Of a DNA stretch of 64,000 nucleotides, positions 38,301 through 51,500 are shown in pieces. Under the pieces are notes generated by a model. It saw only the letters and a program-made list of their open reading frames with translations, was not told the DNA's origin and searched no databases. Each line of letters starts with the position of its first letter. The stretch's first letter is position 1. This DNA comes from Lingula anatina (lineage: Eukaryota > Brachiopoda > Lingulata > Lingulida > Lingulidae): contig NW_019774369.1 of the NCBI RefSeq assembly GCF_001039355.2, forward strand, positions 511,504 through 575,503. Reading direction: 5' to 3'. The position numbers were made by a program, and so were the translations under genes.

Positions 38301-41300
38301 GAGGGAAGGTCACAGAGACGACATAACTCGTCCCAGGATTTATCAGACAGCCATGACTTGTCAGGGTTCTGTAGTTTGTTCTCTAAGCCAACACCTCCAG
38401 TAAGGAGGAACATGAACTCATCATAGTCAAGGTCATTTTTGGCTCTAAATATAGAAATAAGGTCAATAGGTCAAGGTCTAGGTCAAAAGTTCAAGGTCTT
38501 CACATCAATCTGGCTCATTTTTATTGACATCTATTTGAACCTTTTGTTTTTGGTCATTTTAGATATTATTTTCCACTTGAAATATAAATTTAACAAAAAT
38601 TAATCAAACCAAATCAGTACATTTTTTTTGTACAATTTCATTGTTTGAATATTTTAATTTTGTGATGAAAAGTAATGAAATAAAATACAGATTGTCTTAA
38701 AAGGTTCTTAAAAATGTTAGGTTAAAAACACACAATGTAAAGAAAACACATAAATATCAAACATATAATTTTATGAATGTTACATGAGACAAACTGCTGT
38801 ACTAAAAATATGATTATTTAATGATTACGAACCCACACACAATTAGAAATTGTTAAGAATTAGGTAAATAAACACTACTGACAAATGTTTCCACTTTGAA
38901 TAAAATTGACAAAATGCATAAATTTTAAATTGACATTAAAACAAGTAAAGTCCACCACTCTCATTTGTTTAGTATGCTACGGTAATTAAGATGAATGTGG
39001 CTAGGGTTAGTATATGAAGCAAAGGCAAGCCTAGTTAAGAAGTTAAGAAGTCATCACATCAGTGTGGTTTATGATTAGTATAGCGCACTGCACTACAAAT
39101 CAATGATATATATCAACTTCAAATCAAAATTTCTTTCAATTTTTTCAGTACTTACAACAGCATATTGGAACAGAGAATGAAAGAGAAAAGGAGCTTGTCC
39201 TTTTCAAAGAGAGATCTACAGACGTTGGTATACAGATTCAACGTGAAGTGTTCTGACAAGTAACGCAGGCGTTTCTCCAGGATCTTGGATTTGTTGCTGA
39301 AATTGACCAATAGGAATCAAGGTTTTATTCTATGCGAGTAGCCTTCTATAGAAACCCTGGAAGTTTCTATGTCCCTGGAGGTGGGAAGACACACCTCAAT
39401 TTCAACCCCATTCAGAAGCATCGACAATGGCGAAGAAGGGATTGCAGATTTTGACTGCAGATTTGGGACAAAGCATGCTAGCTAGTGAAAATGATTGCCA
39501 CACATAATATTTCCTTAGTTCAAAAAGCGCTGAAAATAAGAATGCAGGCTTGGGGAATTGTAATAAAGCAGGCATGCTGGGTAGGGAGGGTTTCTACTAT
39601 AACCCCTAAACTAATATCTGCTGATCTAGACTCTGAATTCTACGGAAGTGGGGAACAAACTGTAAGGAAGAATGCTTATATATACATTCCAATTTGCCAT
39701 TCTGGTAATTTCTATACATACGCAAGCACTGAAACTAAAAAATGCAGATTTGGATGCCATTTTGAAGGATGCATGCTGGGTAGCTAGGGATGAAATCAAA
39801 TTCTAGCAGCTACATGTATGTTCCATCCATCTACATCCTCCTCCTCACATCTCATTCTGAGTACTTACAATTCCAAATTAGCACACATATAAAATGAGAA
39901 GACCAGCTTGTCTTTTGCAAACAAGGAGCGGCACACATTGGCGTACAAGTTGTACTCAAAGTGGTTTCTGAGATAGCGTATGCGCTTTTCTAAGATCTTC
40001 GATTTATTGCTGAAATAAACAGCATATGATGAAGCCAGCCACTGCAAAATGCACAGCTATTATTCCACTCTTGTATAATATTTTGACTGTAAATTCCTCA
40101 CAAAATAGCTGAAAATGTTAATTAATTATTTAAAAAATATCCTTTTCATCTTATACACAGCTTTCCGTTATTTTTCCAATGACTGATAGAAAAAACGATA
40201 CACAAATATTGCATACCAGCTAGTTCTACAAAATAAAGAGGGAAGTGCCCCAAAAATTGTTTGAAAATATTACATACATTTACTTTTCTTATAAATATTC
40301 TAGAAATCAGCTACTTGCAAATATTCATGCAAAATACAACACAAGATCTAACTGACATTTGGGCCTCCATGTCATTTTCTCTAGCTATTTCAATCAAGAC
40401 AAACCAGCTTGAAATACTAGACAATGGCAGATGAGACATGAAAATTACTTTCATCTGATAAGAAACAGATGAATTATAACTGGAACAAGAGAATGGTAAC
40501 ATTTCACACCTTTTAGTAATATGAAATACATGCTTATGACAAAAAAAAAATAATAATAATAAATAAATAAGATAATACGTTTCATAATATACTGAAAATT
40601 ACTTAAAAATCTGTTTTTTTACATTCTTCTTATATGTATCTACTCTTTAAAACAGAAATTATTCAGAGATTAATATCAAGTTTAACTCACATCCTATCTC
40701 TACATTTATGTATTCATCTAAATGGATGTCTATTTAAAGCAGAACAATTTTAAAAACCTTCTAACAATTTATAAATTCACGAGTAATAAGTAACATCTGA
40801 TATCAGTACCAGGCCACGCCCCTCTCACCTGTCCTGTATGGAGTTAATGTAGAGGTTGACAAACCACATCAGTGAGTACTGGTACATGGGGTCTATGTTG
40901 GGCAGATCAGCAATGGAGAAGAACAGGTTGGCAGAGTGTTTGGCGATGGGCTGGTAACCCACACGAGATGCCTCGATTTTCTTCTCTGTTTCTTCTGCGA
41001 TCTGGATTTCAATGTATGGTATTGTAATGTAATGTAGAAATCATGTTCAAATTGGTTTAAATTGAAAAAAAAAACATGTACCATATGATATAATTTAAGC
41101 ATTTGGTCTCATAAAACATAAAAAAAAATAATAATAATAAAACAAAGACATAAATATTAGTGACAAAAATATTTGTGACCATTAGAAAATGGTAACAGTT
41201 CTCTCTCTCTCTCTCTCTCTCCCACAGATGGCAGTGTCCACATCAACTTACAAAACTTTTTCTAGCAGCTAAACTGTAATTCATTCTGGATTTAAAATAT

Positions 41301-44300
41301 CATTTTTCTTTTGTGAAAAAAACATACAACATTTCGCAAAATATTCCTACCTTTTGCTTCTTAGAGATCTCATCTGAAAGAATCTTGGAGGAGTCTAAGA
41401 TCTGAATGGCGGACTCGTCTTCCAGAATGTTGCCCTCAGAGGCTGACAGAGTATGTAGAATCTTGTCCTCAACCTCCTTCAGCTGACGGTTGTTGGCAGC
41501 GCTGGTCTTGATCAAACTCTGCCTTTCTTCCTCCAACTCTGGCCTAGATGAATGGAAAGATCAGACATTTTTATAAGTACAGAAGACTACAGTATGCACG
41601 GTCAAAATCTGTCGGTATATCTTGACACCCAATCAGACAATGGGAATGCCAATCGCAAAATATCCACTTAAACCATGGTCAAATTATCCAAAAGTTGCCT
41701 TGGCAACAAAACTGATTGCAAATGCAGGGCTTGACATTAAGGGTGGCCCACTGGCCCTGGGCCACTGAAAACTGACCTAGGGCCATTGAATCACTGGGGT
41801 CACTGGCCCAAAGAGCAAGTAAAATGTCATGTGTCAAATCATCCTTGCAATATTCACCAATGTCTCGGGCCAGTATCGAAAAAAGTTAGGGTCAAGCCCT
41901 GAAATGGTCCCAAAAATAACTTGAATAAAATTATATTACAGTTCGTTTCAATGTATGTACATTTACAGAAGTCTGAAACAATAGTAGAATGATTTTTTAA
42001 AAATCTTCGGCTAAACAGTATATGGTGTGGAATGGCCTTTTACCTTTCTTTGGCGACCACGATACCCAGCAGCTGATCCTCCAGCCCCTCTGGGGTGATC
42101 ATGAAGTTGAGCAGCGACACCTTGGTGGCGACCTCTGGCAGATAATGGGGGTTACGCAGCTTGGTTGTGATGTAGAAGCGGAAGTCCTTGCTGTACTCTA
42201 TCACGTTCTCACCAAGACGGATCATGTCAACACCACCTACAGGGAAATACATATACCATGTTTTAATTATGACTTCAGATGCAGTCTTTATCATTTTTAT
42301 TTACAGTCTGTTATCATGTAAAATTATTGTATATCATAACATCTATTCATAATTGCTTAACAAATAATATCAAATAATCCCAATTATTTAACATGATGAA
42401 AAATATAATAAATAGTACCGAAAAAATCTCAAAAGGAGGCTGAACCTTATGGATTTCTATAACTTGATGACAACTTGCTTGATCTCTCTTTTTATAGATA
42501 CATTAATTAAATTCCAACCCCTTTTAAGTATTCTTAAAAAGTCTGCCCACAAAACATCATGTAAAGAAATGTAGCCTTTGTATTAAAAAATGCCATGTCA
42601 TTTTATGTTCATACAGAATGTACTAAATTTAAATTCAGGTGAGCCCTGTATATTAAGCAGTTTTATACCAGCCCGAGAGACATTGGAGAGATATAGTCTC
42701 ATTCTATATCTAGGGACAGTTTTATATTCAGTTACTTTTAATTAAGGTATCTTATAATTCCAACAAGAAATTAATCTTTGTCTAATTGGAAATTACACAA
42801 GTCAGGAAGATAAATTATATAAAATTGTGAAACTATGCCCACTTCTAACTATGAAGCATTTCTAGCTATTTCATGCATTAAAGAATGTTGCAATAAATGA
42901 TGCAAAATCTTACTACATATATTTTAAGATATAATCAATTTCTATTGCAACTAGTTTTTGCCATTTCATCTTAAACTAATATGTATAAATCATCACTGGA
43001 TATGTTGTTTTTCTGATAAAGTTCAGGAGACATTATATTTCAAATATGAGCTATGCAGGTTCAGTTTTTGAGGGAAAAACTTTTCGGATTCATGCAAAGG
43101 AAGTTTGGATACCAACGAACCACAAAGTAGTTGTGTCAGTGAAATATAGAAAATTAAAATCATGCAGAAGTATTAAGTATGGGGACCAAGAACGTCATGC
43201 AGGGTTAGTGAATATGAGGATTTTAATAGATAAGAGATAATTACAGGTAAAACAGACCCAAGTTGTAGATAGGATAATTGTGATGACTGTAAGAAGTATA
43301 ACCCCTCCACCTAGATGATTAAGTATATGTGTGGGTGAACCATTATACTTACTAATGCCACCAAGAACTTTAAAACAAGAACATTTGCAGAGGTGATAAT
43401 ATCATGTGCAGCTATTACAATACATACAACACAATACACTGAGTAATTGGATAAAACACTGTGCAGAGAAAACTGAGAGCAAAGTTTAAAACTTTCAAAA
43501 TTCAAGTTGTAGACAAGTCACTTGTTTGAAATAAAAATCAATATAGCAATATGAAAGAACAAACAAACATATAAGTCTAAAATGCAAACAGATAAGCATG
43601 CAGTTTAACAAACAAGTGGTTAGTATCAAAAGCTTAAATTCCAATGGTTATTTGGCATACACAAGCATGCATGTTGCAAAGCTTAATGACATTCACTCCA
43701 AGAACTTAGTTTAGTTAAACTAAATAAAAGACACTTGCAACTTATACATGTATTGCTGAACTCACAATAGAGAAATTTTGATAAAATTCAAAAGACTGGC
43801 TGTCTTTGGTGAAATTTTACCCTTTAATGCCAATAAACAATGAATTGATGAAAAAGGAATATAATCCTTGCCTCATTGAGCCAAAAATATAAATAAATAA
43901 ATAAAATTTTGAAAATCTATGTTAAAAAGAATGTGCAGTATGAGTCCATGTTGAAGATGCATTCAACATAAAACAGGTCCACGCATAAAGACTAGTGCAC
44001 TTCAAGCTGTTGTTAACGCCTTAACAGACTCTGTACTCTCTCTCCATACCTTGTTTAAAGGTCTGCTTCAGCAGCAGAGGCTCCAGCGACGGGTCCAGCT
44101 CCTCTCCGACATTCTCCAGCAAGAGAGGGTAGCCGAACTGGATGCTGTTCTCCAGGTTACGTATGTAGTCGGAGTCCGTCAGCTTGATGACGCCAAGGTG
44201 GTTGTCCTTCTCACTGTTCTTGATCCATTTGTTGGCCTGACCCTGGGGGTCGATCATCAGGGGCCTGGAGGGAAGGAAAGGGGGGGAGGGGTAAAAAAAA

Positions 44301-47300
44301 ACACTGATTGTATATGTATCTTTAGATGTTTATGTATATAATATTATTGTACTGGCACGATAAAACTTGGAATGGTAGCAAACATATGATTGGGCTAGTC
44401 TACATGATCTTTTTTTAACACTTAAATTTCTTTAGAAAATATCATCAGTAGAATATAGCTTTAGTTAATTGCATAGTCAGACTCTGGAAATGCTACTATA
44501 CATTTCTAATATTTTTTCTAATAACCTAATCTCTTATTTTATCATTTTACAGTTAATTAACAGTATGTGTCTCTCACCATCTCCGGGAGTTGGCCACGAT
44601 GACACCATTATCAATGGAGAAGCTGTCCTTGGGAAGACCAGCAATGTTCCACGCCTGAATTTTGATTGGCTCACCAAGAATCTTGGTCAGGGAGAACTCC
44701 TGGGTGCACGGAATCTTCTTCTCCTGTGGGCAAAATTGAAGTGAAACCTTCAGTGTCTGATGGAGTATTGCCATTGGTGAATCTTTGTTTAAGTTACCAC
44801 AGAACAGATTTAAAACAGGAAAATATAACAATTATTGCTAATTAAAATACCCTTTTGGTCAATAAACTGGAATAATTAAGACTGAAATAATCAAGATCAA
44901 TCTCAGTCAACAAAATTATATTTCTAGCTGCCTGTAGACCAACTGTAAACTTTATAAACATAGCATCACTTTGTATCTTTCACTTAATTCCCTATCTACG
45001 TTACTCACTGTGCAAGTCTTGACCCACAATGCAGTTTGCCTGTCCCTGAAGGCAGACGTGAATGGTCCAAGATAAGCCACAACCCCAGCTGATATCAGCA
45101 CGTCACCAGCCAGGTTGTCGTAGATGTTTTGGAGGTTGGCAGCAGCCTGGGTCCATCTGGAACACATGGGAGGTTATTTGTTAAATACAGTCTCAATATC
45201 TACTAAAAAAACAAACACATTATGTCTTTCCAGGTTGTTTAATCATTGTGACTAAGTTAATGAAAATTTTACACTGAAAGCTGAATTAATATATACATAC
45301 ACTTTCTGAAGTTATATCTGGCTTTCTTACATCTGCTAAAATAGGATTACATCATCATGGTCATAGTAATCACCTTGTAAGCCCCAAAATAAAAATCTTA
45401 AAATTGTGTATATACATATTGTAAAAATAAGTCTTAAAAGACTTCTTCAGTGGCCATACACCACACTCACCTGTCCTTCTCGCCTCCCAATCCACCAATC
45501 AGCTTCTTGGCGCGCACCAGCTTCTTCCCACACAGGTCCACCTCAAACTCCAGCTTTGCCTTCTTGTCTGTCATCTCTTGGAAGCTCTTGTTAAGGTTCG
45601 CCAACCGATCCTGGACCGCCTTCAGCTCAGCCCGCTTGGTGTTCAAGATACCCATGGTGGTGGCCAGTTCCGACTCTGCCTCAGCCAGTTTGGCTTTCTT
45701 GGGGGCAACCACTTTGGCCACGCGGTCGTAGATCTCCAGGGCAAGGATCCACTTGCAGAGACCCTCAGCGGCAGAGGAGGCCTTGGCAACTTTGACGGGG
45801 TCAAACTCGGGGTTGGTGCAGTATTCTTTTCTGATTTTGGTCATAACAGCAACCTTAAAACAGAAAATGCTTCATGCTACAATGGAAGTTTTAAGGTATA
45901 ATACTTCTGAGTTCTATTGGTTAAATTGCCATTCAATGACTTTATTTTTACAAACAATTAAATAATATCTTAATCATAAAAATCTTTACACAATATATGG
46001 ATGTTTGAAATTAAGCTTTAAACAAAGTGATAACTCACTGGAATATTATCCTTGTCATATTCCTTCAACATATTCAGGAAATTCATGTCACCAAGAAGTT
46101 TCTTGGAAGGTCCCCAGTAGTCAAGAATCTTCTTTCCTGAGCCGCCTGGGTCGTTTATTTTCTCTGGTTTGATCTCCTTCATGACACATACGCCCTCCAT
46201 CACAAGTTTCACACCAGCGGGAGGATTCTTCATCGACTTCACAATAGTAATGTCTGCTGGTTTGAGAGTATTCAAGGCAGAAATGGCTGCCTCCAAAGCT
46301 GGGATGGCTTCGGCCAAGTCACCCTCACATTCCTCTTTTAGAGCCTTGGCAGCCGTGGCTTGCTCGTTAGCCACCTCCTCATCTGCCTTTACTTTAATAC
46401 TGGTCTCCTCAACTTCTACGGATTCTTTCTGGATGATCACCATCATCTTGGCGTTTTCCTCGGCAGCGACGGCCAGCTGTGGCTGAAGCTCTTCCAGCTC
46501 CTTTTGCATGTCAGCAACCTAGCAAAGACAACCAATTCTTTGCATTTTTTTTCAAACAGAAATAGATAAAACAGATAATATCGTTTCAAATAAAATTTTG
46601 ATTAGCCATACAAATGTTTCACTTACACCAAGGATGGGCTACCATGGCCACTTGATCTGCAAACTATAACACACTTCATATACTAATCCAATTTTCCATG
46701 ATTTTTCCTATTAATTTCATCTTCCCACTCTTCCTTTACAAAGCTAATTATAATAAACTGAATTTCATCATATTTTTCCTCACCTGAGAGGCAGCAAAGG
46801 CCAGTTTCTCCAGCCCCACTTCGTACCTCCTCTTGGCCTTCATGGTGGTGTCCTGTTTGGAGGTGAGCAGGTTCTTGAAGGAGTAGATCAGCTCCAGGTA
46901 TGAGGTCGGGGTCACATAGTTATGTCTGCCAAGCTGCTCCAGGAAACTGAAGACAAAATTATAGAATTTTAATTGTGAATGCAGTTAAAGAAGGGGTATG
47001 CCTGCGATGTTGTGGCAACTGAAGAGATATCACACGTTGTGTATGGCTCTTATAAAAAGCTGAGCTCATGCTTTTCAATTTGCACCTTGAATTATGTTTT
47101 TCTGATGGAGGATAATAGGTTTCTATACATAAAAAATTTGTACCTCCACAATCTAATTCAATATTATTCTAATGAATAAATGAATAAATTAATAAATGCT
47201 GAGGAAAATAAACAGAAAACAAAAGCCCCATCCAAAAACAAAATTTTAAAGTGAATGAAGTCCCCCTGCCCACCTTGCAGAGAGATCAGCAGCACTGGTG

Positions 47301-48539
47301 TGAAAACTTTTACAGATGGTGACGATCTCCTTCTTCCAGTCCTCTTCAATGTCTAGGACCTCTAGGTACTTAGAGGCCACTCTCTCCAAGGCATCCTCAG
47401 GCCATGGCTGGAACCAGTCGATAGTACAGCAGTTGATAAGGGATGGGAACTGGCGGAGACGGTTACGGAAGGCGTCTCCGATGGGACTGAAGGCGATGAC
47501 GATGTGGAGGTTTTCTCGGCAGCGGTTGACGAAGAAGGCGAATAAGGCAAGTGGAGTGAACTCGGCGTTTTTGTCACCGGCTTGAGCAGCAGGTCTGACC
47601 AGCTGATATGGGATAGAAATAATGGTTAGTTTAAATGTCTGTATGAAACTGACCACTCATCATTTATATAACTCTTTTCTTTCAATAATTTTTGAGCAAG
47701 AAACACATAAGCATAATGTAAATGTCATGGAGTATGTTTATAAAGAAAATGCTTGAATACATTGAAGTATTAAAATATACACACACTCAAGCAAGCAAAG
47801 AGAGAGAGAGAGTACCTCCATCAGTTCTGCTTTCTCATCAGGAGGGAAGAGGTTGGGCACCTCCCCAGCATTAAGCAGGCCATCTATGTCCTCAAGGAAG
47901 GACTCCTGCTTGATCTGAGAGTCTGTGATCAGGAACGTGGTCGGCTTGCCCTCTCCACCAGCCTTCTTCAGGACAGTCTGCAGGAGGGGGAAAATAAGTA
48001 TTTGTTAAACATATGTGGCCATGCTGTTTCACTTTATTGATTTAATTTTTTTAATATTTTAAATCTATATCTGATGTACAGAATTTACAGACATAGGTTT
48101 TATGTTATACATTACTGTTTACAAATGGACAAAAATCTCTCTTGAAACTCTTTTTAAAAATTTTCAGTGACTGCAAAGTAGTTTTAAGGGCCTGAATAAA
48201 TAAATAAGTAAATAAATAAACAAACAGCCGCCCTCACCTTGAGGTCCTCCCTCCACTCCTGTGTGCCGTAATTCTTGGAGATCTCTGGCTGGAAGAGTCC
48301 GTAGCCGGCCATAGCGGTGGCCAGTCTGGTCAGTGACTGGCGTCCACTACCTCCCACACCCACTAGGAGAGCATTTCCACCTGGCACACGCAGGATACGA
48401 CTGATACGAGACAGGTGCTCCAATGCATACCTGGGGGAGAGGAGAGGGGAAAGATGTTGTCAGGAATGAAACTGTACTGTGACTACGATGAGGCATGTGC
48501 CATAATTGGCCTAAGAACCATCACCAATAAAAGTATGTG

Positions 48540-48582
<43 letters not shown>

Positions 48583-51500
48583 TATTACTAAAACCACCTT
48601 AAAAGATGAGTAAAAGAATAAATTTATATGTCTTGTCTACAGTTTAATAAAAATAATTTAAACAAGCCTTTTCTGTTTACCCTTGTGGTGTGCAATAGCA
48701 TTCATTGTGCTCCGATTACACATATACAAACTTGCTACCTCATACTCTACTTCTATGCTCATATCAAGTAATCAATTTACACAGAAGACATTTCGTCATC
48801 ATAAAACAAATAGCTCTCTTAAGCAAGAGCTAAGAAGAAAGAAAATTAGCTGAAAATCAAAGTTGGTTCACCTGAAGATGACCAGATCCATCCTGTTCTT
48901 ATGTGTCTGGTTGTACTCCTCCAGGGCACCCTCTGCTATAGTGTAGAAGGTATCCAGGGAGGACACCTCCTGGTACACACGATCCTCCGCGTCTGCGTCA
49001 GGGTTCATGTAGTCACCAAACATAAGACTACGCAGGTCTGACTCTGCGAGCTGGAGAATAAATATTAGCAAGTTATGGAAAGGCTGGGAACTCCATCACG
49101 GTTGTCTTTTACAGCAGTTACTGATACCTTAATAACAACTTTTTCCTGCAGATATTACATTTGGTTCAAATAACTTACAAAATACAAAACAGGAACAGTA
49201 TTAGTTGAAGACGCAGCAGTAAACAAGAGGGGGAAAAGATGTTTGCTGATAAACAAATTACTGTATGCTCAAGACTGTTACCACTCCAATGACTATATAA
49301 CACACTGCATGGTCAAAAACAATGGGTATATCACCAGATCAATGTCATATAGATAAAGATTATTTCCAATCTCCAGCGGATGGAATACACACCTTTCCTC
49401 CCTGCCCCCCATTAGCCAGGTGTTCAAATACTGCATCCATACTCTCCTTGAAGTGGTCTTTTACCATCTCTCCTACAATCCTGAAACATATAGAACATAT
49501 TATAAATTATAACCCATGTACAGCTGGTATAACATGCACAATTAAACAACATATTACTATGTCTTTTTTTTAATGATAACAAAAATGCCATATAATTTTC
49601 AATGAAAAATGCACCATGAATATACATATTTTTTTTTTTTCATGAAATCAATTTTCTTTACGAAATTCCCCAAAAATGACCATTATATATTTATCTACAT
49701 GATGTGGCAAACATCCAAATAAAAATGAAAATGAAACTGTCTGTTGGTGACTTACTTGAAGAGCCAGGCCCTGTCTTTGTCATCAATGAGACGGTCATAA
49801 AACACCCTCATCACCTCGTGGACCCACAGTCTGGAATGATGGGAATAATAAAGGAAATTAAAGTATTTTTTCATATAAAAAAAAAAAATTAATGTACCCC
49901 TGTTATTTATCTTTCCCTTTCTTGTCTCATTTGATACACTTTTGCATATAGCAATTCATTTTATTTCAAAATATGCCTCATAGGCGAGTTATTTCCCTCT
50001 ATTATCTCTCTGACAAAATCGAATTAAATAACTTCTTGTGCACCAATAATTCATGGTATTCAAAAGTATATTTTTTTCAGTGACCTAATTGAGTGACCTA
50101 TTTATTCAACCACCATGACCCCACCTGATCATGACCCTCTTGTTCTCGACCTCCGTCTTCTTGATCAGACAAATTCCCAGCACCACCCTGGAGAAGTCAC
50201 GCAGGTTAAACAGGTAGTGCGACTTGGCCGGTGTCGGCAGCAGGTTCTGCATGGCTGCCTTGTAGATGTCCAGCGTCGCGTGGACGATCTGGTTGCCCGT
50301 GGCAAAGAAATCTGGCGGGAATTCTTGTCTCTGGAAAGGAAAGAATTTGACTTTGATTTTTTTTACAATCATTTGGGGTTACATTTCAGCATGTAGAGAT
50401 ATTATAATGTTTTATAATTTGCCCCTTATGTTTACGGTATCTCTCAAGTTAACACTTTGCTCATGACAGGACAACAGGAAAGTACTCTGCATGAAACAAA
50501 ACAGGTGCACAAAATTCAGACCACTATCTTGTACCTACCCTCAAATATGTAGTCAACAAAGCAGAGAAAATCTTGGTCATTGTTTCATCATTAAAAGGCG
50601 TGATGCCAACAATGTTGAAATGTCTCATGAATCTGGGAGTTACTTCATTTCGCCCGCCACCAGGGGGACCCATGGCCGCCAGGAAAAGTAGTTCAATCAA
50701 GACAATCTTTGTGGTGTCTTTCAAGTCATACCTAGGAAAAATCAAGAGGCAAAAATGTTTACCACATGGGCGTGTATGTTGGCAGAATTTATGCAGAATT
50801 TTGTACCATACCAGTCTCATCTCTGTTTGAAGTAAAACAAAGAAAAGCCACTGCATTAATCATACACTGTGGCTAAAAAATGTGTGTAAAAAGTAATTAT
50901 TCAATACAAACTATCTTTCCCCTAGGTACATTTTCTTGCTTCTATATAGTAGTTTCAAAACACCAACAACCTGTTGCCAAACAAATGTAGATAAATTCTT
51001 TAAATTAAAAAATAAAAGAACTGCATGGTATCAAACCATAATAGCAAGGAAAAACAAGTTCACTAAAAACAATTATGAAGTTGTTAAAAAAAATCTTAAT
51101 AACCCCCCTTACCAGTTCCCGTGATCAAAGAACTGTCTTAGTAACTCAATGGGAGGCTGAGCTCCGTAGATCTCCTTCTGGGGCATGTTCAAGTCGTCTA
51201 CGAAGATGACGGCCTTCTTCCCAACCTGGGGTCCAAACACACCCTTCCTCCTCTTGTCAAGCCTGGACATGATGATGAACTGGAATAAGAAATATAGCAG
51301 CTGGTTAAAATATTGTTTATTTATGATTTCCAAAGTTGCATACTTCTTCTGATAAAATGGCTAAAGTGGAAACTTGATGATAATTTGCTTTCATTGTGAT
51401 GTATCAGTGAGATTCAAATATATCAAATGTGCAGAATACTTTTAAGAATCTACACTATGCAAGTACCAACACTGAAATATTACACATGATAATTTAATAA

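Noticed and set aside
39485-39787. 100-codon plus-strand open frame between W42a and W42b
   Set aside because: Composition reflects repeated GCATGCTGGGTAG-type phrases; no known motif.
43046-43240. 64-codon plus-strand frame in the W38-W39 intron
   Set aside because: No homologous motif, no splice support; AT-rich chance ORF.
45450-46486. Open frames of about 90-107 codons on the plus strand
   Set aside because: They are antisense shadows of the long stalk exons W34 and W35, whose minus-strand frame is clearly dynein.
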